Positions 1 to 11,969 of a stretch of 64,000 bases of DNA are shown here, one piece after another. Source of the DNA: Oncomelania hupensis. Its lineage: Eukaryota > Mollusca > Gastropoda > Littorinimorpha > Pomatiopsidae. Under the pieces are notes generated by a model. That model saw only the letters and a list, made by a program, of their open reading frames with translations. It was not told the origin of the DNA and made no database searches. Within the stretch, counting starts at the first letter, position 1. Every line of letters begins with the position of its first letter. The stretch spans positions 641,689 to 705,688 of the forward strand of contig CM072522.1 in assembly GCA_036898135.1 (NCBI GenBank), written 5' to 3'. Position numbers and translations under genes: made by a program.

Positions 1-177
1 CTCCAACGGGGGTACTGTTGCCGCAGTGAATCGGTCTTGCCTACAAAGGAAAGACAGGTTTTCAACTGGGGCTTTCACTTTTCCCTTTATAGGTTAGAAC
101 AATCTATAGTGGCAAGATTGCTCATTACCCCAAGGGGTGTCTTCTTGGTGTACGTACTAATTGATGATGTTGTTGTT

Positions 178-222
178 GGTGATGATAATGATGATGATAA
201 TGATGATGATGATGATATGAGG
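178..222. repeat. ATG/GAT-type microsatellite, left side of the foldback element
   Basis: Interrupted (GATGAT/AATGAT) trinucleotide tract just left of the foldback element at 236-770. A longer ATG tract flanks its other side, so the element may sit inside a pre-existing microsatellite. Confidence 0.8.
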
Positions 223-235
223 TAATGCGCATGGC

Positions 236-770
236 TACCAGCGCTTTCAAGATACAGTTGAAAGTACCGCTGAGTAGCGTGAACAGGATATATCGTAATA
301 TCGCCAAGATAATAACTTGAGTCCGCTAAGAGCGGACGAGGCTACTTGCGAAATCACGGAAAAACCGCAATTTGACCTGCAGGCAGTGAACTCATGAAAA
401 TAGAAAAATGTAAGTTTCGTCTCCTCTAGGGGACGAATTAGGTCAAACTGTATTAGTTTCTTGGTCAACTGTCTTTTACGAACCGTTTGAGAATATTTTT
501 GAACCGTTTGTTGACGCCGGATAGTGTCCTCACTTGGTTTCATGCAATTTAAGAATCCAACAAGGCAATTGGGTTTTTGAGACGGAAAGAGCGGAATGTT
601 GTAGAGCAACATTCTGTATATATTTACAGTGAAATTGCGCTTTTTCCGTGATTTCGCAGGTATCCTCGTCCGCTCATAGCGGACTCAAGTTATTATCTTG
701 GCGATATTACGATATATCCTGTTCACGCTACGCAGCGAAGATTAGAGGTGTATCTTGAGTGCGCTGGTAC
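236..770. mobile_element. Foldback/MITE-like element with arms of about 130 bp
   Basis: Positions 236-366 read again as the reverse complement of 645-770, including the inner motif TCCGCTMAGAGCGGAC-like palindromes and the shared block GCGTGAACAGGATATATCG. The arms begin TACCAGCGC on both sides and enclose about 280 bp of unrelated sequence with no coding capacity. No transposase is present, so it is a non-autonomous foldback element. Superfamily is unknown; target duplications cannot be read because both sides are ATG/GAT microsatellite. Confidence 0.75.
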
Positions 771-774
771 CTTG

Positions 775-775
775 G

Positions 776-850
<75 letters not shown>
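775..850. repeat. (ATG)n microsatellite
   Basis: Uninterrupted ATG repeat of about 25 units. The poly-Met and poly-Ile reading frames here are artefacts of the repeat. Confidence 0.95.
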
Positions 851-851
<1 letters not shown>

Positions 852-1011
852 TACGCACTGTAACGCGCACAGCCCCACGCTGGCTAGCACCATGCTCAAT
901 AAAAAAAAAAAAGTAAGAAAAAAAAAAAACAAAGACGGCACTACTTCTTCAGATGTGGTCCTATCAACAAGGGTGGTACGCCAGTTTGGTTCCTGTATAG
1001 CACAATGGTTA

Positions 1012-1102
1012 GTGGATCCTCTTTAGCGCAGAGGTAGTCACCAGCACTTTATTTATACAGTCATAACCTCGACGTCCAACGCTGCGCTATAGAGGATCCA
1101 CT
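1012..1102. repeat. 20-bp inverted repeat with 51-bp spacer
   Basis: AGTGGATCCTCTTTAGCGCA at 1012-1031 is repeated inverted at 1083-1102 with one mismatch. The left arm follows a tRNA A-box-like stretch (TAGCACAATGGTTAGTG at 998-1014). It could be a SINE remnant or a small hairpin; no Pol III B box is visible. Confidence 0.6.
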
Positions 1103-1109
1103 AAGCACT

Positions 1110-1502
1110 GCGCAATGCAGAAACCCGAATCGTGTAGTATGCTCATGTGGCCCTCCTACATATAATATAAGTCTTGGTGTGGTACACTAGGCCAATGGGA
1201 TGTTTGCCTCAGCGGGCTCAACTCCTCTGTACCATGCCTACTGCTCTGGCTGCGCTATGCAAATACAGGCGCCATGATCACGGGTCTTGTAGCAATGGCA
1301 GACCATTAGTGAGGCGTTGCAGACCCATTAGAAAAGGGGGTGGAGGGTGGGGGACAACTGGCCAAATGACTGGGCAAGTGACTCGCGCAGTCAGCGATGA
1401 AGTAAGAGTTCTGGAACCTGGTTTCTGTGGTCCCTTGCAATATTGAGGATGTATCGACGGACGCATCCGACGGATTGACCTACTAGATTCTGTATCGGCC
1501 AG
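1110..1502. other. Non-repetitive stretch, GC-richer than its surroundings, no supported gene
   Basis: A 90-codon open frame (1174-1446, +) crosses this interval but has no recognisable domain, no splice context and no start context. The stretch leads directly into a SINE-type tail at 1503, so it is more likely the body of an unclassified retroposon than a gene. Confidence 0.4.
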
Positions 1503-1560
1503 CGCCTTGAGCAGCCCTTGAGCTCAAAAGCGCTATATAAGAATGATTAAATAAAGAAAT
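1503..1560 (+). repeat. Retroposon 3' tail (GCGCTATATAAG type)
   Basis: GCGCCTTGAGCAGCCCTTGAG followed by AAAAGCGCTATATAAGAATG and an (AAATA)-rich tail. The same block is present inverted at 24316-24400. Shared ends of this kind with an A-rich tail are typical of SINEs that borrow a LINE 3' end. Confidence 0.7.
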
Positions 1561-1895
1561 AAATATATAATCTTTGAATTCGACTGACGATTTGAAGAAA
1601 TAGCTCAAGGAACCAGATGAATCACACACACACACCCACACCCACACAAAACAATTAAAACAGCAACCAAATCAATAACAGAAGAACTTTGAAAATAAAA
1701 TAAAATTTGATTATACACGGAATTGAAATAATCCGATTATTTTGGTTTTTAAAAAACTTAGTTTCTAATGTAGGAATTTCATGATCTTTTTAATTGACTA
1801 CAATGTAATTAATTATTCGTGCACGTGTTCTGCAGTTAACTAGCTAACTATGTTCTAGGTAACGCGCCTAGGAGCAAGCGTGGATCTTTTTGAAG

Positions 1896-1896
<1 letters not shown>

Positions 1897-1974
<78 letters not shown>

Positions 1975-1976
1975 TA

Positions 1977-2013
<37 letters not shown>

Positions 2014-2015
2014 CA
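1897..2015. repeat. Back-to-back (AAT)n and (TTA)n microsatellites
   Basis: About 25 AAT units followed by about 12 TTA units meeting at 1975-1978, which makes a long perfect hairpin. The poly-Ile and poly-Leu reading frames are artefacts. Confidence 0.95.
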
Positions 2016-2019
2016 CGAG

Positions 2020-2725
2020 TAAAAATCACGCACACAAATCCAAATGTAAACCCCCACCTTCTCTTCCCCCCCCCCTCACCCCCTTATTTAAAACAAAACC
2101 AAACAAAATGCCTAATACAAAATAACCAAACAACAACCCCAAAAATAACACCCAAAACACATACAAATAACAACAAACAAACAAAAACAAGAAAAATCAA
2201 TCAAACAAAACAAACTCAAAAATAACACACAAACACACAAAATTGGAAAAAAAACTATACACATACACAAAAATCATAACAAACTTGCACAAGAAACACA
2301 CACTCACCCACACACACACACGCAAAATATACAAAAAGCTCAGTAGACATAGAGACTAGTACAGTTATTTTATTTGTTGTACCCATGGTGACGCGTGGTA
2401 ACGAGACTGTACATTTACACCAAACAAGATTTAAAGTCATAATAACACTGAGTGTGATTGTGTACATGGAAACAAACAATATCTACCACAAGACCAGAAC
2501 AATACAATACAAAACCATACAGCTTTTAACTTGGTTGCAGTTTAACACCAAACCCAACAACCAAATTCAGAACCAAACTAAAAAGGTTAGATTAGAATGA
2601 TACCACTCAAATCAACTATATTTTGTCCGAGTAAAACAAGAGCAACAGCAACCAATTCGGAACTAAATCAATAATAATACAACTGTATCATCCGTGAACA
2701 GTAGAATACATCTTTATGATGCACT

Positions 2726-2778
<53 letters not shown>

Positions 2779-3670
2779 TCTCACCACATGCAAGAACATA
2801 CACAAAAATGAGTTAATGTAAACAAACACACAAAACCCCAACAACAATAACAACAACAAAAACTTTCAAGAGATAAGCGATATTAGACATCAGAATTCTT
2901 CAAATATAATATAAAAAAATAAAGGACAATAACAGAAAGTGAAAAACACCAAAAGATTGTGCCATTCTAAATTAACATTCGTTAAGCGAAGCTTTACGTC
3001 CTATTTAAAGTGTTTGATAAAGACAAATTAAAAAGTGGTATAAGCCACTTGCTAGGTAAAAACCAGACCAGGTCTGGCAAGGGTGTGGTTGCTAAGGAAA
3101 GGGAGGCTTTGGTATAAAACTGTAACATATTATAGTTAGAGTCGAAGAATTTTTTTTTTAAAAGCCACTCCTGCCAGCAACTCTGTACGACAGATATAAC
3201 AGTGTCGTTTATTTGTTGTTAACGAACACGTGACCCAGGAATGGGGATGGTACAAGGTGTATAAGCTTATGCCAGGTGTTGGCTTAGTAAGGGTATGTAG
3301 GACTGTACATGTGTGTACTATGACTATAGGCCTACATCGAGACGGTTATGGTCAGTAGTGTTTAAGTAATGTATATAACTGTACTCTATGCTTAATAGGA
3401 CTAAATTAGCAATACTAGTCCACATACACTTATAGCACTGACGAGTCAAATTCAAGATTAAATAAGTATGTACCACCACCACGGCAAGAAGCAGAACTTG
3501 TGTGGTTTCGCTATGAAGTCCCTAAAATTACTAAACGCATCGCAATATACAAATTGGCTTATCATGAACAATTGTCGCCAGACCCCTTTATTAAATAAAA
3601 TCTAGTCATTTTAAAGTTCAAACAAACACAAACAAAAAAAGTTAAAATGGTTTGTGCATAAAGCGAGGAT
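2020..3670. other. Repeat-poor, C/A-rich interval without a gene; (CTA)n at 2726-2775
   Basis: Low-complexity A/C-rich sequence to about 2340, a (CTA)n microsatellite at 2726-2775, then plain AT-rich DNA. I see no coding potential beyond short chance frames. Confidence 0.6.
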
Positions 3671-3671
3671 G

Positions 3672-4140
3672 TTAATTAGTTATTCATTGCTTACAGGGTC
3701 CAGCGGACTTCAAAGAGCCAAATCAGGACCACAAAATCAAGACCACAACTTGATTGAAAGAGGACTCACCCCTGATCCGTATACAAGATCTGCTGAAACA
3801 ACCCTAGTGATACTCTAATCTAGCAAACCAACCCCAGTGGTAGCACTGAAGGCACTCCACCAGCCGGTCACTTTACAATAAAGGCATCTCACGCAGGGGA
3901 CGCTGAGGTTGTACTCTAATTTATCGAACCCCCGTTTACAAAAACAAAATAGAATATAAACATCATTATAAAATATCAACAAAACACTTACATATAATAT
4001 ACCTACATTGGTAAAATAATAATATCATAGGAAGCCCATTTGGCAGAAAGCGTCCAATATTCCCAAGCTGACCCAACAGACCTCACACACAAATGAGGAG
4101 TTTTGGAAAAGTTTTCAAGAATAAAGGTAGGTGACTGAGA
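3672..4140 (+). repeat. Dispersed repeat R600, copy 1
   Basis: First of about twenty copies in this window. Landmarks in order: TTATTCATTGCTTACAGGGT, a TATAAAAGATCTGCTGAAAC block, CCAGCCGGTCACTTTACAAT, GTTTACAAAAACAAAATAGA, GCAGAAAGCGTCCAATATTC, and GGTAGGTGACTG near the end. Read on the minus strand the element ends in a (TAAC)n short-repeat tail, as many non-LTR retroposons do, so the minus strand is probably sense. Full copies continue to a GGGATACTATTTATACAGAA block. No intact ORF is conserved. Confidence 0.85.
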
Positions 4141-4192
4141 ATGCTGAAACTTGGGAAAATATAGAGGGGTATAATAGGGAGGGTGGCAGGTT

Positions 4193-4287
<95 letters not shown>

Positions 4288-4288
4288 T
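4193..4288. repeat. (TAG)n microsatellite
   Basis: About 32 TAG units. The poly-Ser and poly-Thr frames over it are artefacts. Confidence 0.95.
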
Positions 4289-4544
4289 TTTTAAGCATAC
4301 ATCAATGAAAATATTAACACTACAGAAATCTTGCCTAACAGTAAAACGCGTTTACAGAATAACATAATTTTTTTAATGAAAAAAAAAAAAAAAAAAAGAA
4401 CACACACACACACCTCTAAAACGTTATTGATAAAATATAATGCTATTGAACAGACTAGAAAGAGAAAATATTTACAAATACAGCCATTACAGTAGAAAAC
4501 AGAAACTACTAACTCAGTATTCCCCGAAGATTTCACGTCGACTT

Positions 4545-4612
4545 TGACAGTACCACAACTGACAGTATCACAATTGACAGTATCACAACTGACAGTATCA
4601 CAACTGTCAACG
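4545..4612. repeat. 17-bp minisatellite, four units
   Basis: Units of the type ACAGTATCACAACTG repeat four times, the last ending in an inverted CTGTCA. Confidence 0.8.
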
Positions 4613-4619
4613 TTCACGG

Positions 4620-5215
4620 AAAATCTTCATGGTCATCCGGTGATCTGAAACTCTAACATTTTCTACACAGCCATTAGTGTGTGGAATGTATAGGTACATT
4701 TACTATGATCTCCTTGGGAAAATAATATCTAAACAAACAGGCGCCATAAAACAAACAGGATCAGAGATGTAACTGCCCTGGTGTTGTTTTGTCCACATTT
4801 TAGTTACAGCCGGTACTTATAAACCAATAACATTGTCATTATTTGTTAGAACTATTAAACATTACAGTTGCAACCAAACTTATGACATTACAGTTTGTAT
4901 AAAGTAAGTTAGATTTTCAACCGCGAGTTATAAACCATCAACAGTATGATTATTTGCTATAACTATTACACTTCTTGGTTGCAAAACCAGAAGTTATAAC
5001 AGGTACTTTTATACTTTGTTATTATGATAGAACGACGTCACTTTTGTGAAGTTTAGTGATCATTGTACACAAAATAGTTTTCTCTTTCACATGGCAGTGA
5101 ATTGCTAAAGATGAATGACAGAGGAAGATGATATGGACCAGCTGCACCAGGCTTAAAACTGCCCTCAGTCTGTTGGCATCGCCTCTCAAGGTGACCTTCA
5201 ACTTGTGACTTTAAC
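4620..5215. other. No gene seen
   Basis: Ordinary AT-rich sequence. I found no ORF with a recognisable domain and no strong repeat. Confidence 0.5.
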
Positions 5216-5216
5216 A

Positions 5217-5337
5217 TTATATTATATTATATTATTATTATATTATAATTATATTATATTATATTATATTATATTATATTATATTATATTATATTATATT
5301 ATATTATATTATATTATATTATATTATATTATATTAT
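5217..5337. repeat. (TATAT)n pentanucleotide microsatellite
   Basis: ATATT/TATAT five-base units, about 20 copies, with a few shorter units at the left edge. Confidence 0.95.
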
Positions 5338-5339
5338 CT

Positions 5340-6430
5340 TGGTTCTCAATGTTGTGACCTTTAAATTTTGTAGAAATTTGTTCCCAAGGTGAATTCAAAG
5401 TGATGACTTCAAGAACCTATCTGCTGGCAAAACATTAGTTTCTCACATAGCCTGCGGCCTTGAAAGGACAAACAACATAAGCTTCTCTTTACAGTGATCT
5501 ATGTTGCTGCAAATGCAACGTCAACACTTTGAGGCAAACGATCAACGGTTAGATTATTTCCTTAGTCAAGAACAAAAGGGATTCCATGACCTACTTTTAA
5601 AAGACTTCATCAACAGTGATCTTCACGGTTGTGAGAACTATTTGTGGTAATGAATTATCTTGTTAAAAAAAAGTTAGGTTCATTCCCATTTCCGTTGCCA
5701 CCAGCCACATTGTGGATACTTTTTTTTATTTCGCATGAAGATGGTTTTCCTGAGAACTTCATTCAGGCGTCTTCTCATACTTTAGAAAATCAGTCCTTTG
5801 ATTTTTACCCAGCCCAGCTGATACACTGACCAGCTGAGCACACAGCAAAATGGCCACCTGTATCTATGGCTCTAACCCTCCAATGCAAACCATTGGCAGC
5901 AGATAAGGGGAGATAAATCTTTCCTATCGTTCCCTTATTCCACGGCGGATATCATCTAATAAGGATTATTCTATCCAGGTTGCTATCAATAAACTCCAGC
6001 CCTATCTCTTTAAGCGAGGCATCTTTATCACTGGTGTTGTGCACAAACTTGTCTCCATTCACAATTAAATCTCATCTAAAATTTAAAAAAACAAACAAAC
6101 TGTGATACTGTGCTTCGAGGTTTGGTACACTTTGAACCACGTATTTCACAAAAGTAAAACAGTATATCACTAACCTAATCTTTACCTTTAAAGGGCAAAA
6201 AGGACTGACCTTGACCCTTTGAAGGACACTGACCTGGACCCTTGAAGGACAACCGGCCAAACAAACTTCATTAGCAGATCAGCCTGGACGAAGAAGGGCC
6301 ACATCCATATTAACGATGGAATGGACAGTAAAGTCTCATGCTAATGAAGAAGAATGGATAGTAAGGTCTAATGGTAATGGAAGATAATAATGAATAGTAA
6401 TTAATTAACGATAGAATGGACAGTAATGTC
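5340..6430. other. No gene seen
   Basis: Short chance frames only. 6190-6250 carries a small direct repeat of a GACCTTGACCCTTTGAAGGA-like unit that resembles the TGACCTTGA-rich repeat at 36.3 and 55.4 kb. Confidence 0.5.
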
Positions 6431-6432
6431 AA

Positions 6433-7028
6433 ATGGTTAATTAGTTATTCATTGCTTGCAAGGCCCAACGGACTGCAAAGAGCCGAATCAGGACCACAAC
6501 TTGGTTGAAAGAGGACTCACTCCTGATCCGTATAAAAGAACTGCTAAAACAACCCTAGTGGTAACACTGAAGGCATTCCACCAGCCGGTCACTTTACAAT
6601 AAACGCATCCCAAGAAGGGGACGCTGAGGCTATACTCTAATTTACCGAAGCCCCGTTTACAAAAACAAAATAGAATATAAACACCATTTTACAATATTTA
6701 CGAAACACATACATATAAAATGCCTACATTGCTAAATAATAATATTATAGGAAGCCCCAGTGACCATTTGGCGGAAGGCGTCCACTATTCCCAAGCTGAC
6801 CCAACAGACCCAATACACACATTGGGAGTTTTCGAAGAGTTTTCAAGCAAAAAGGTAGGTGACTGGTCTAGCGAAGAAGATAATATAATAGATTGATAGA
6901 ACAGAGTAGGAATGAGAAAGAACAAAGGAGAAAGACAGCGACAGTGAGAATTTAAAGCACTAAATTTCCAGAAAGTGGGGATACTATTTATATTTAAAAA
7001 AAAAACGGCACCCCCCAGGGGCGCATGC
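6433..7028 (+). repeat. Dispersed repeat R600, copy 2 (full length)
   Basis: Runs from TTAGTTATTCATTGCTTGCA through all landmarks to GGGGATACTATTTATATTTA and a GC-rich CACCCCCCAGGGG end. About 595 bp, so close to full length. Confidence 0.85.
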
Positions 7029-7029
7029 C

Positions 7030-8695
7030 AAATGGTAATGAAGCCAACAAGTAATGAATAGAAATGTGTAACAACAAGAAAGGTATGTAAAGGTATACTG
7101 TACAAATAACATAAGCACTAGGAACAGGTTGAACATTTCAATATTAACACTTCACATCTCAACACAACGACTAAGGATGAACATGAGGAACACACAGCTA
7201 TTTATGAAATGGATAGGAAACTCACTACGGTAATGTAGAAACAACACCAAACTAATAACATTAGTATTGCCTACATAAGAACGCTGTTCTCCGTGCACAA
7301 TTTGAGCATTGTTTGTATTAAATCATTGGATGCAACGACACTTTAGCATATTCGCACGTGCATAAAAAAAAAGAATCGCTTTGACAAAACAAAAATACAA
7401 ATAAAACGAAATAAAACATACTCTGCATTGCCTAACTGCAGAAAACATCTATAAAATGTAGATCGATTATTCCAAAATGAGGTCCACATATTCAAATAAT
7501 GTGGTCCAAACTTGATAAAGCGTAGACCAAATATGTATTGGAAGTGGCACAGTTTGAGAGGTGCAGACTGTATACTTGGAAGCTTGCTTATTATTGGTCT
7601 AGTGCAGGGAGGGTAGCGTATTGCCTGGAAGCCAAAGATGGTGTTCCTGTGAGGTAATTATGCACATGTTATGTTTTATTGTAGTTTTGCATGTATTATA
7701 TTATTGTCTTTGTTTTCGCCGATTGTAAACTGTCACACCACACACCGGGTAATGTACAGAGGGGTGTTGGGTGGAGGTGGTGGGAGTGGGGGGTGGGGGA
7801 CAATAAATATACCTTGAATAATGGTTTACAAGGTAGATAAATAAGCAAGCAATAAAACCTTCGTTCAGGAACTCATGTGAGTGATCAGTTCCCTTGGCAC
7901 AGTGTACACAATGTATGTATGTTTTCATATTATAACGGCAGATCTAAGATTACAAAGTTCAAAACTGGAACATACATCACATATTACGCATTCTAAGAAC
8001 AAAGTTTCTATTGCCACTAAAGCCAAATTTAAGATTTTGTAAGTACAGCAAGACTATGACCTAACACGAGCTTTCGATTTTTAAACTCGTTCTTGCTGCA
8101 AGTCATATATATATAAAGACTTTTTTTTTTCTAAACTCAAAGTAAATAAATAAAGACCATTTTAATATACGAATATAATTTAAACTCAGAAGTTTTTGTA
8201 GAAGTTAATTTAACACGAGCTTTCGATTTAAACTCTTGTTGTCCACACAATACAATTTAAAATACAAATATTTTATAAACTCAAAGTAATACAAACGGAC
8301 CGCTTTAATATACACACATACTTTAAACTCAAAGTCATCAGAATAGACCATTTTAAAATACAAGCTGAATTTCTAAACTCAAACAGCTATCAAAAGACTA
8401 GGAATGAACTTCCAAAACTATCACTTATAAAAGCATTAAAACAGGAAATATTCAAAATACCAGCTTTTTCCATTTTTTTATATTTATAGAATCATACGTA
8501 TTTTAAAAGACAAAAATTAAAGCTTACATAATACTCAAATACAAGCTATGAAGTATAAAAAACCTCAAACATACCTCAAAAGTTACCGAGTACTCAAAAT
8601 GTTAGCATTATATTATACACCCAAATACTCAAAATGCCAGAATTATTATTTACACCAGAAAATATTTCCAACGACACTAAATAGTCTAAATACTA
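7030..8695. other. No gene seen; several ACTCAAA/TTTTAAA-type degenerate repeats
   Basis: Between 8090 and 8450 a loose repeat of 'TTTAAACTCAAAGT' with 'AGACCATTTTAATATAC' recurs every 60-90 bases. No coding signal. Confidence 0.5.
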
Positions 8696-9298
8696 GCTAG
8701 TTAGTTAGTTAGTTATTCATTGCTTACAGGGTCAAGCAGACTGTAAAGAGCCGAATTAGGACCACAACTTGTCTCAAAGTGGACTCATTTATGATCCGTA
8801 TAAAAGGTCTGCTAAAATATCCCTACAGGTAACACTGAAGGCACTCCACCAGCCGGTCACTTTACAATAAAGGCATCCTATGCAGGGGACGCTGAGGCTA
8901 TACTCTAATTTATTGACCCCACGTTTACAAAAATAAAATAGAATACAAACATTATTATAAAATGTCAACAACACACAAACATATAAAATGCCTACATTGC
9001 TAAATAGTAATATCAAAGGATGCCCTAGTGACCATTTGCCAGATAGCATCTAATATTCCCAGGCTGACCCAACAGACCTTATACACAAATGAGGAGTTTG
9101 GGAAGAGTTTTCAAGAAAACAGGTAGGTGACTGGTCTAGCGAAGAAGAAGATAATACAGTAGGTTGGTAGAAGAGCGTAGGAATGAGAAAGAAGAAAGAA
9201 GAAAGGAGAAAGACATCGACAGTGAGAATTTAAAGCACTAAATTTCCAAAAAGTGGGGATACTATTTATACAGAAACCCCGGACACCCACACGAGGGT
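8696..9298 (+). repeat. Dispersed repeat R600, copy 3 (full length)
   Basis: Starts with (TTAG)4, carries all landmarks, and ends in the CCCCGGACACCCACACGAGGG block. Confidence 0.85.
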
Positions 9299-9572
9299 CA
9301 AAATACTAGCATAAATAGATAAACCAAACATATTTAAAAGGAAACTGAATACGCAAAATGCCAGCCATAACATTTACACACGAACATATTTCCAAAGGCC
9401 GACCAAATGAATTATAGATAGTAAGCCCATACATAGTTTGTAAAGATCAAACAATGAACTGTGAATAATTAAACAACGTGAATACTTCAGAAAAGGATAA
9501 CTTCAACAGACGAGTCACAGGCTTGAAAGGTCGTTCTGACCAAATGCAGTTTGCTAAATATGGAATGCTAAT

Positions 9573-10005
9573 TATTAGTTATTGATTGTTCATAGGGCCC
9601 AGCGGACTGCAAAGAGCCGAATCAGGACCACAAAATTAGGACCATGACTTGGTTGAAAGAGGATTCACTCATGATCCGTATAAAAGATCTGCTGAAACAA
9701 CCCTAAAGGTAACACTAAAGGTACTCCTCCAGCCGGTCACTTTACAATAAAGGCATCCCACACAGGGGACGCCGAGGCTTTACTCTAATTTATCGAAGCC
9801 CCGTTTACAAAAATAAAATAGAATATAAACATCATTATAAAATATTAACAACAAACATACACATACAATGCCTAAATTGCTCAATAACATCATAGGAAGC
9901 CGTATTGGAAGAAAGGGTCCTTTATTCCCAAGCTGACCCAACAGACCCCATAAACAAATGAGGAGTTTTGGAAGAGTTTTCAATTAAAAAGGTAGGTGAC
10001 TGATC
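9573..10005 (+). repeat. Dispersed repeat R600, copy 4
   Basis: Head variant TTATTGATTGTTCATAGGGC; ends at GGTAGGTGACTGATC, where the variant-head copy 5 begins. Confidence 0.8.
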
Positions 10006-10007
10006 TA

Positions 10008-10625
10008 CATTACATTACATGATTATTGCTTTAAATCCAGCGGACTCTCCCGAGCCAAATCAGGACCAGCACAGCCGAACCGGGACCACAAAATCAAGAC
10101 CACAGCTTCGCCCCTGATCCGACAAAAGATCTGCTGAAACAACCCTAGTGGTAACACTGAAGGCAATCCACCAGCCGGTCACTTTACAATAAAGACAACC
10201 CACGCAGGAGACATTGAGGCTATACTCTAATTTATAGAACCCTTGTTTACAAAAACAAAATAGAATATAAACATCATTATAAAATATCAACAAAACACAT
10301 ACATATAAAATGCCTACATTGCCAAATCATAACATCATAGGAAGCCCCAGTGACCATTTGGCAGAAAGCATTCAATATTCCCAAGCTGATCCAACAGACC
10401 TCACACACAAATGAGGAGTTTTGTCCCAGAAGAGTTTTCAAGAAAAAAAGGTAGGTGACTGGTCTAGCGAAGAAGATAGTATTGTAGATTGATAGAACAG
10501 AGTAGGAAAGAGAAAGAACAAAGGAGAAAGGCAGCGACAGTTGGAATTTAAAGCACTAAATTTCCAGAAAGCGGGGATACTATTTATACTGAAACCCCCG
10601 GCACCCACACGGAGGGTGGGAGGGG
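10008..10625 (+). repeat. Dispersed repeat R600, copy 5 (variant tail ATTACATTACATG)
   Basis: On the minus strand the tail is ATGTAATGTAATG instead of (TAAC)n, with TTTAAATCCAGCGGACTCTC next to it. The same variant tail occurs inverted at 55866-55923, so it is a subfamily. Ends in a GC-rich CACCCACACGGAGGG block. Confidence 0.8.
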
Positions 10626-10667
10626 GTAGAAGGTGGAGGTGGGGTGGGGGGCCGGCGCCGGGGAGGG

Positions 10668-11025
10668 TGTATAAAAGATCTGCTGAAACAACCCTAAAAG
10701 TAACAATGAAGGCACCACACCAGCCGTCACTTTACAATAAATGTATCCCATGCAGTGGACGCTGAGACCGTACTCTAATTAATCGAACCCTGGTTAAAAA
10801 AAGAAAAGAAAAGAATATAAATATCATTATAAAATATTAACAAAAAACATACATACAAAATGCCTACATTGCTAAATAATAATACCATATTGACCATTTG
10901 GCAGAAAGCGTCCAATATCCCCAATCTGATCCAACAAACCCCATACACAAATGAGGAGTTTTAAGGGAGTTATCAAGAAAACGTGTAGGTGACTGGTCTA
11001 GCGAAGAAGACACTAGATTTATAGG
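10668..11025 (+). repeat. Dispersed repeat R600, copy 6 (one end missing)
   Basis: Begins at the TATAAAAGATCTGCTGAAAC landmark, directly after a G-rich stretch at 10600-10665. Confidence 0.8.
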
Positions 11026-11031
11026 AAAGAG

Positions 11032-11346
11032 TTAGTTAGTTAGTTATTCATTGCTTACAGGGTCCAGCGGACTGGAAAGGACCGAATCAGGACCACAAAA
11101 TCAAGATCACAACTTTGCTGAAAGAGGACTCACCCCTGATCCGCATAAAAGATCTGCCGAAACAACCCTGTTGGCAACACTGAAGGCACTCCACCAGCCG
11201 GTCACTGTACAATAAAGACATCCCACGCAGGGGACGCTGAGGCTATACTCTAATTTATCGAACCCCCGTTTACAAAAACAAAATAGAATACAAACATCAT
11301 TATAAAATATCAACAAAACACTATTTATACAGAAAACCCTGGCGCC
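11032..11346 (+). repeat. Dispersed repeat R600, copy 7 (internal deletion)
   Basis: Head and middle are intact, but it jumps from the CATTATAAAATATCAACAAA block straight to CACTATTTATACAGAAAACC. It shares the rare variant TTGGCAACACTGAAGG with copy 8. Confidence 0.8.
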
Positions 11347-11475
11347 CCAACTTGGGAATATTTTGAAGAACCAGACTCTTACAAAACACATTCAAAATAA
11401 ACCCATCCATCAAATCTCGTTTATGTGTATTGCTGTAATAAGAATAAAGAAAGAACCAAAGAACGAACGAAAGAA

Positions 11476-11965
11476 GTTAGTTATTCATTGCTTACAGGGT
11501 CCAGCGGACTGGAAAGGACCGAATCAGGACCACAAAATCAAGATCACAACTTTGCTGAAAGAGGACTCACCCCTGATCCGCATAAAAGATCTGCCGAAAC
11601 AACCCTGTTGGCAACACTGAAGGCACTCCACCAGCCGGTCACTGTACAATAAAGGCATCCCACGCAGGGGATGCTGAGGCTATCCTCTAAATGTATCGAA
11701 CACCCGCTTACAAAAACAAATTAAATATAAACATCATTATAAAATATCAACAAAACACATACATATAAAATACCTACATTGCTAAATAATTATACAAGTG
11801 ACCATTTGGCAGAAAGCGTCCAATATTCCCAAGCTGACCCCATACACAAATGAGGAGTTTTGAAAGTTTTCAAGAAAAAAGGTAGGTGACCGGTCTAAAG
11901 AAGAAGATAGTACAGTAGATTGCTAGAACAGAGTAGGAATGAGAAAGAAATAAAATAAAATAAAG
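11476..11965 (+). repeat. Dispersed repeat R600, copy 8
   Basis: The first ~190 bases are essentially identical to copy 7 (11041-11230), including the private variant GGACTGGAAAGGACCG, so the two are recent duplicates or have undergone gene conversion. Confidence 0.8.
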
Positions 11966-11969
11966 AGTT

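Noticed and set aside
748..1026. Poly-Met/poly-Ile open frames over 775-850
   Set aside because: They are translations of an ATG microsatellite and have no coding features.
1880..2225. Poly-Ile and poly-Leu frames
   Set aside because: They arise from AAT/TTA microsatellites.
4083..4367. Poly-Ser/poly-Thr frames
   Set aside because: They arise from the (TAG)n tract.
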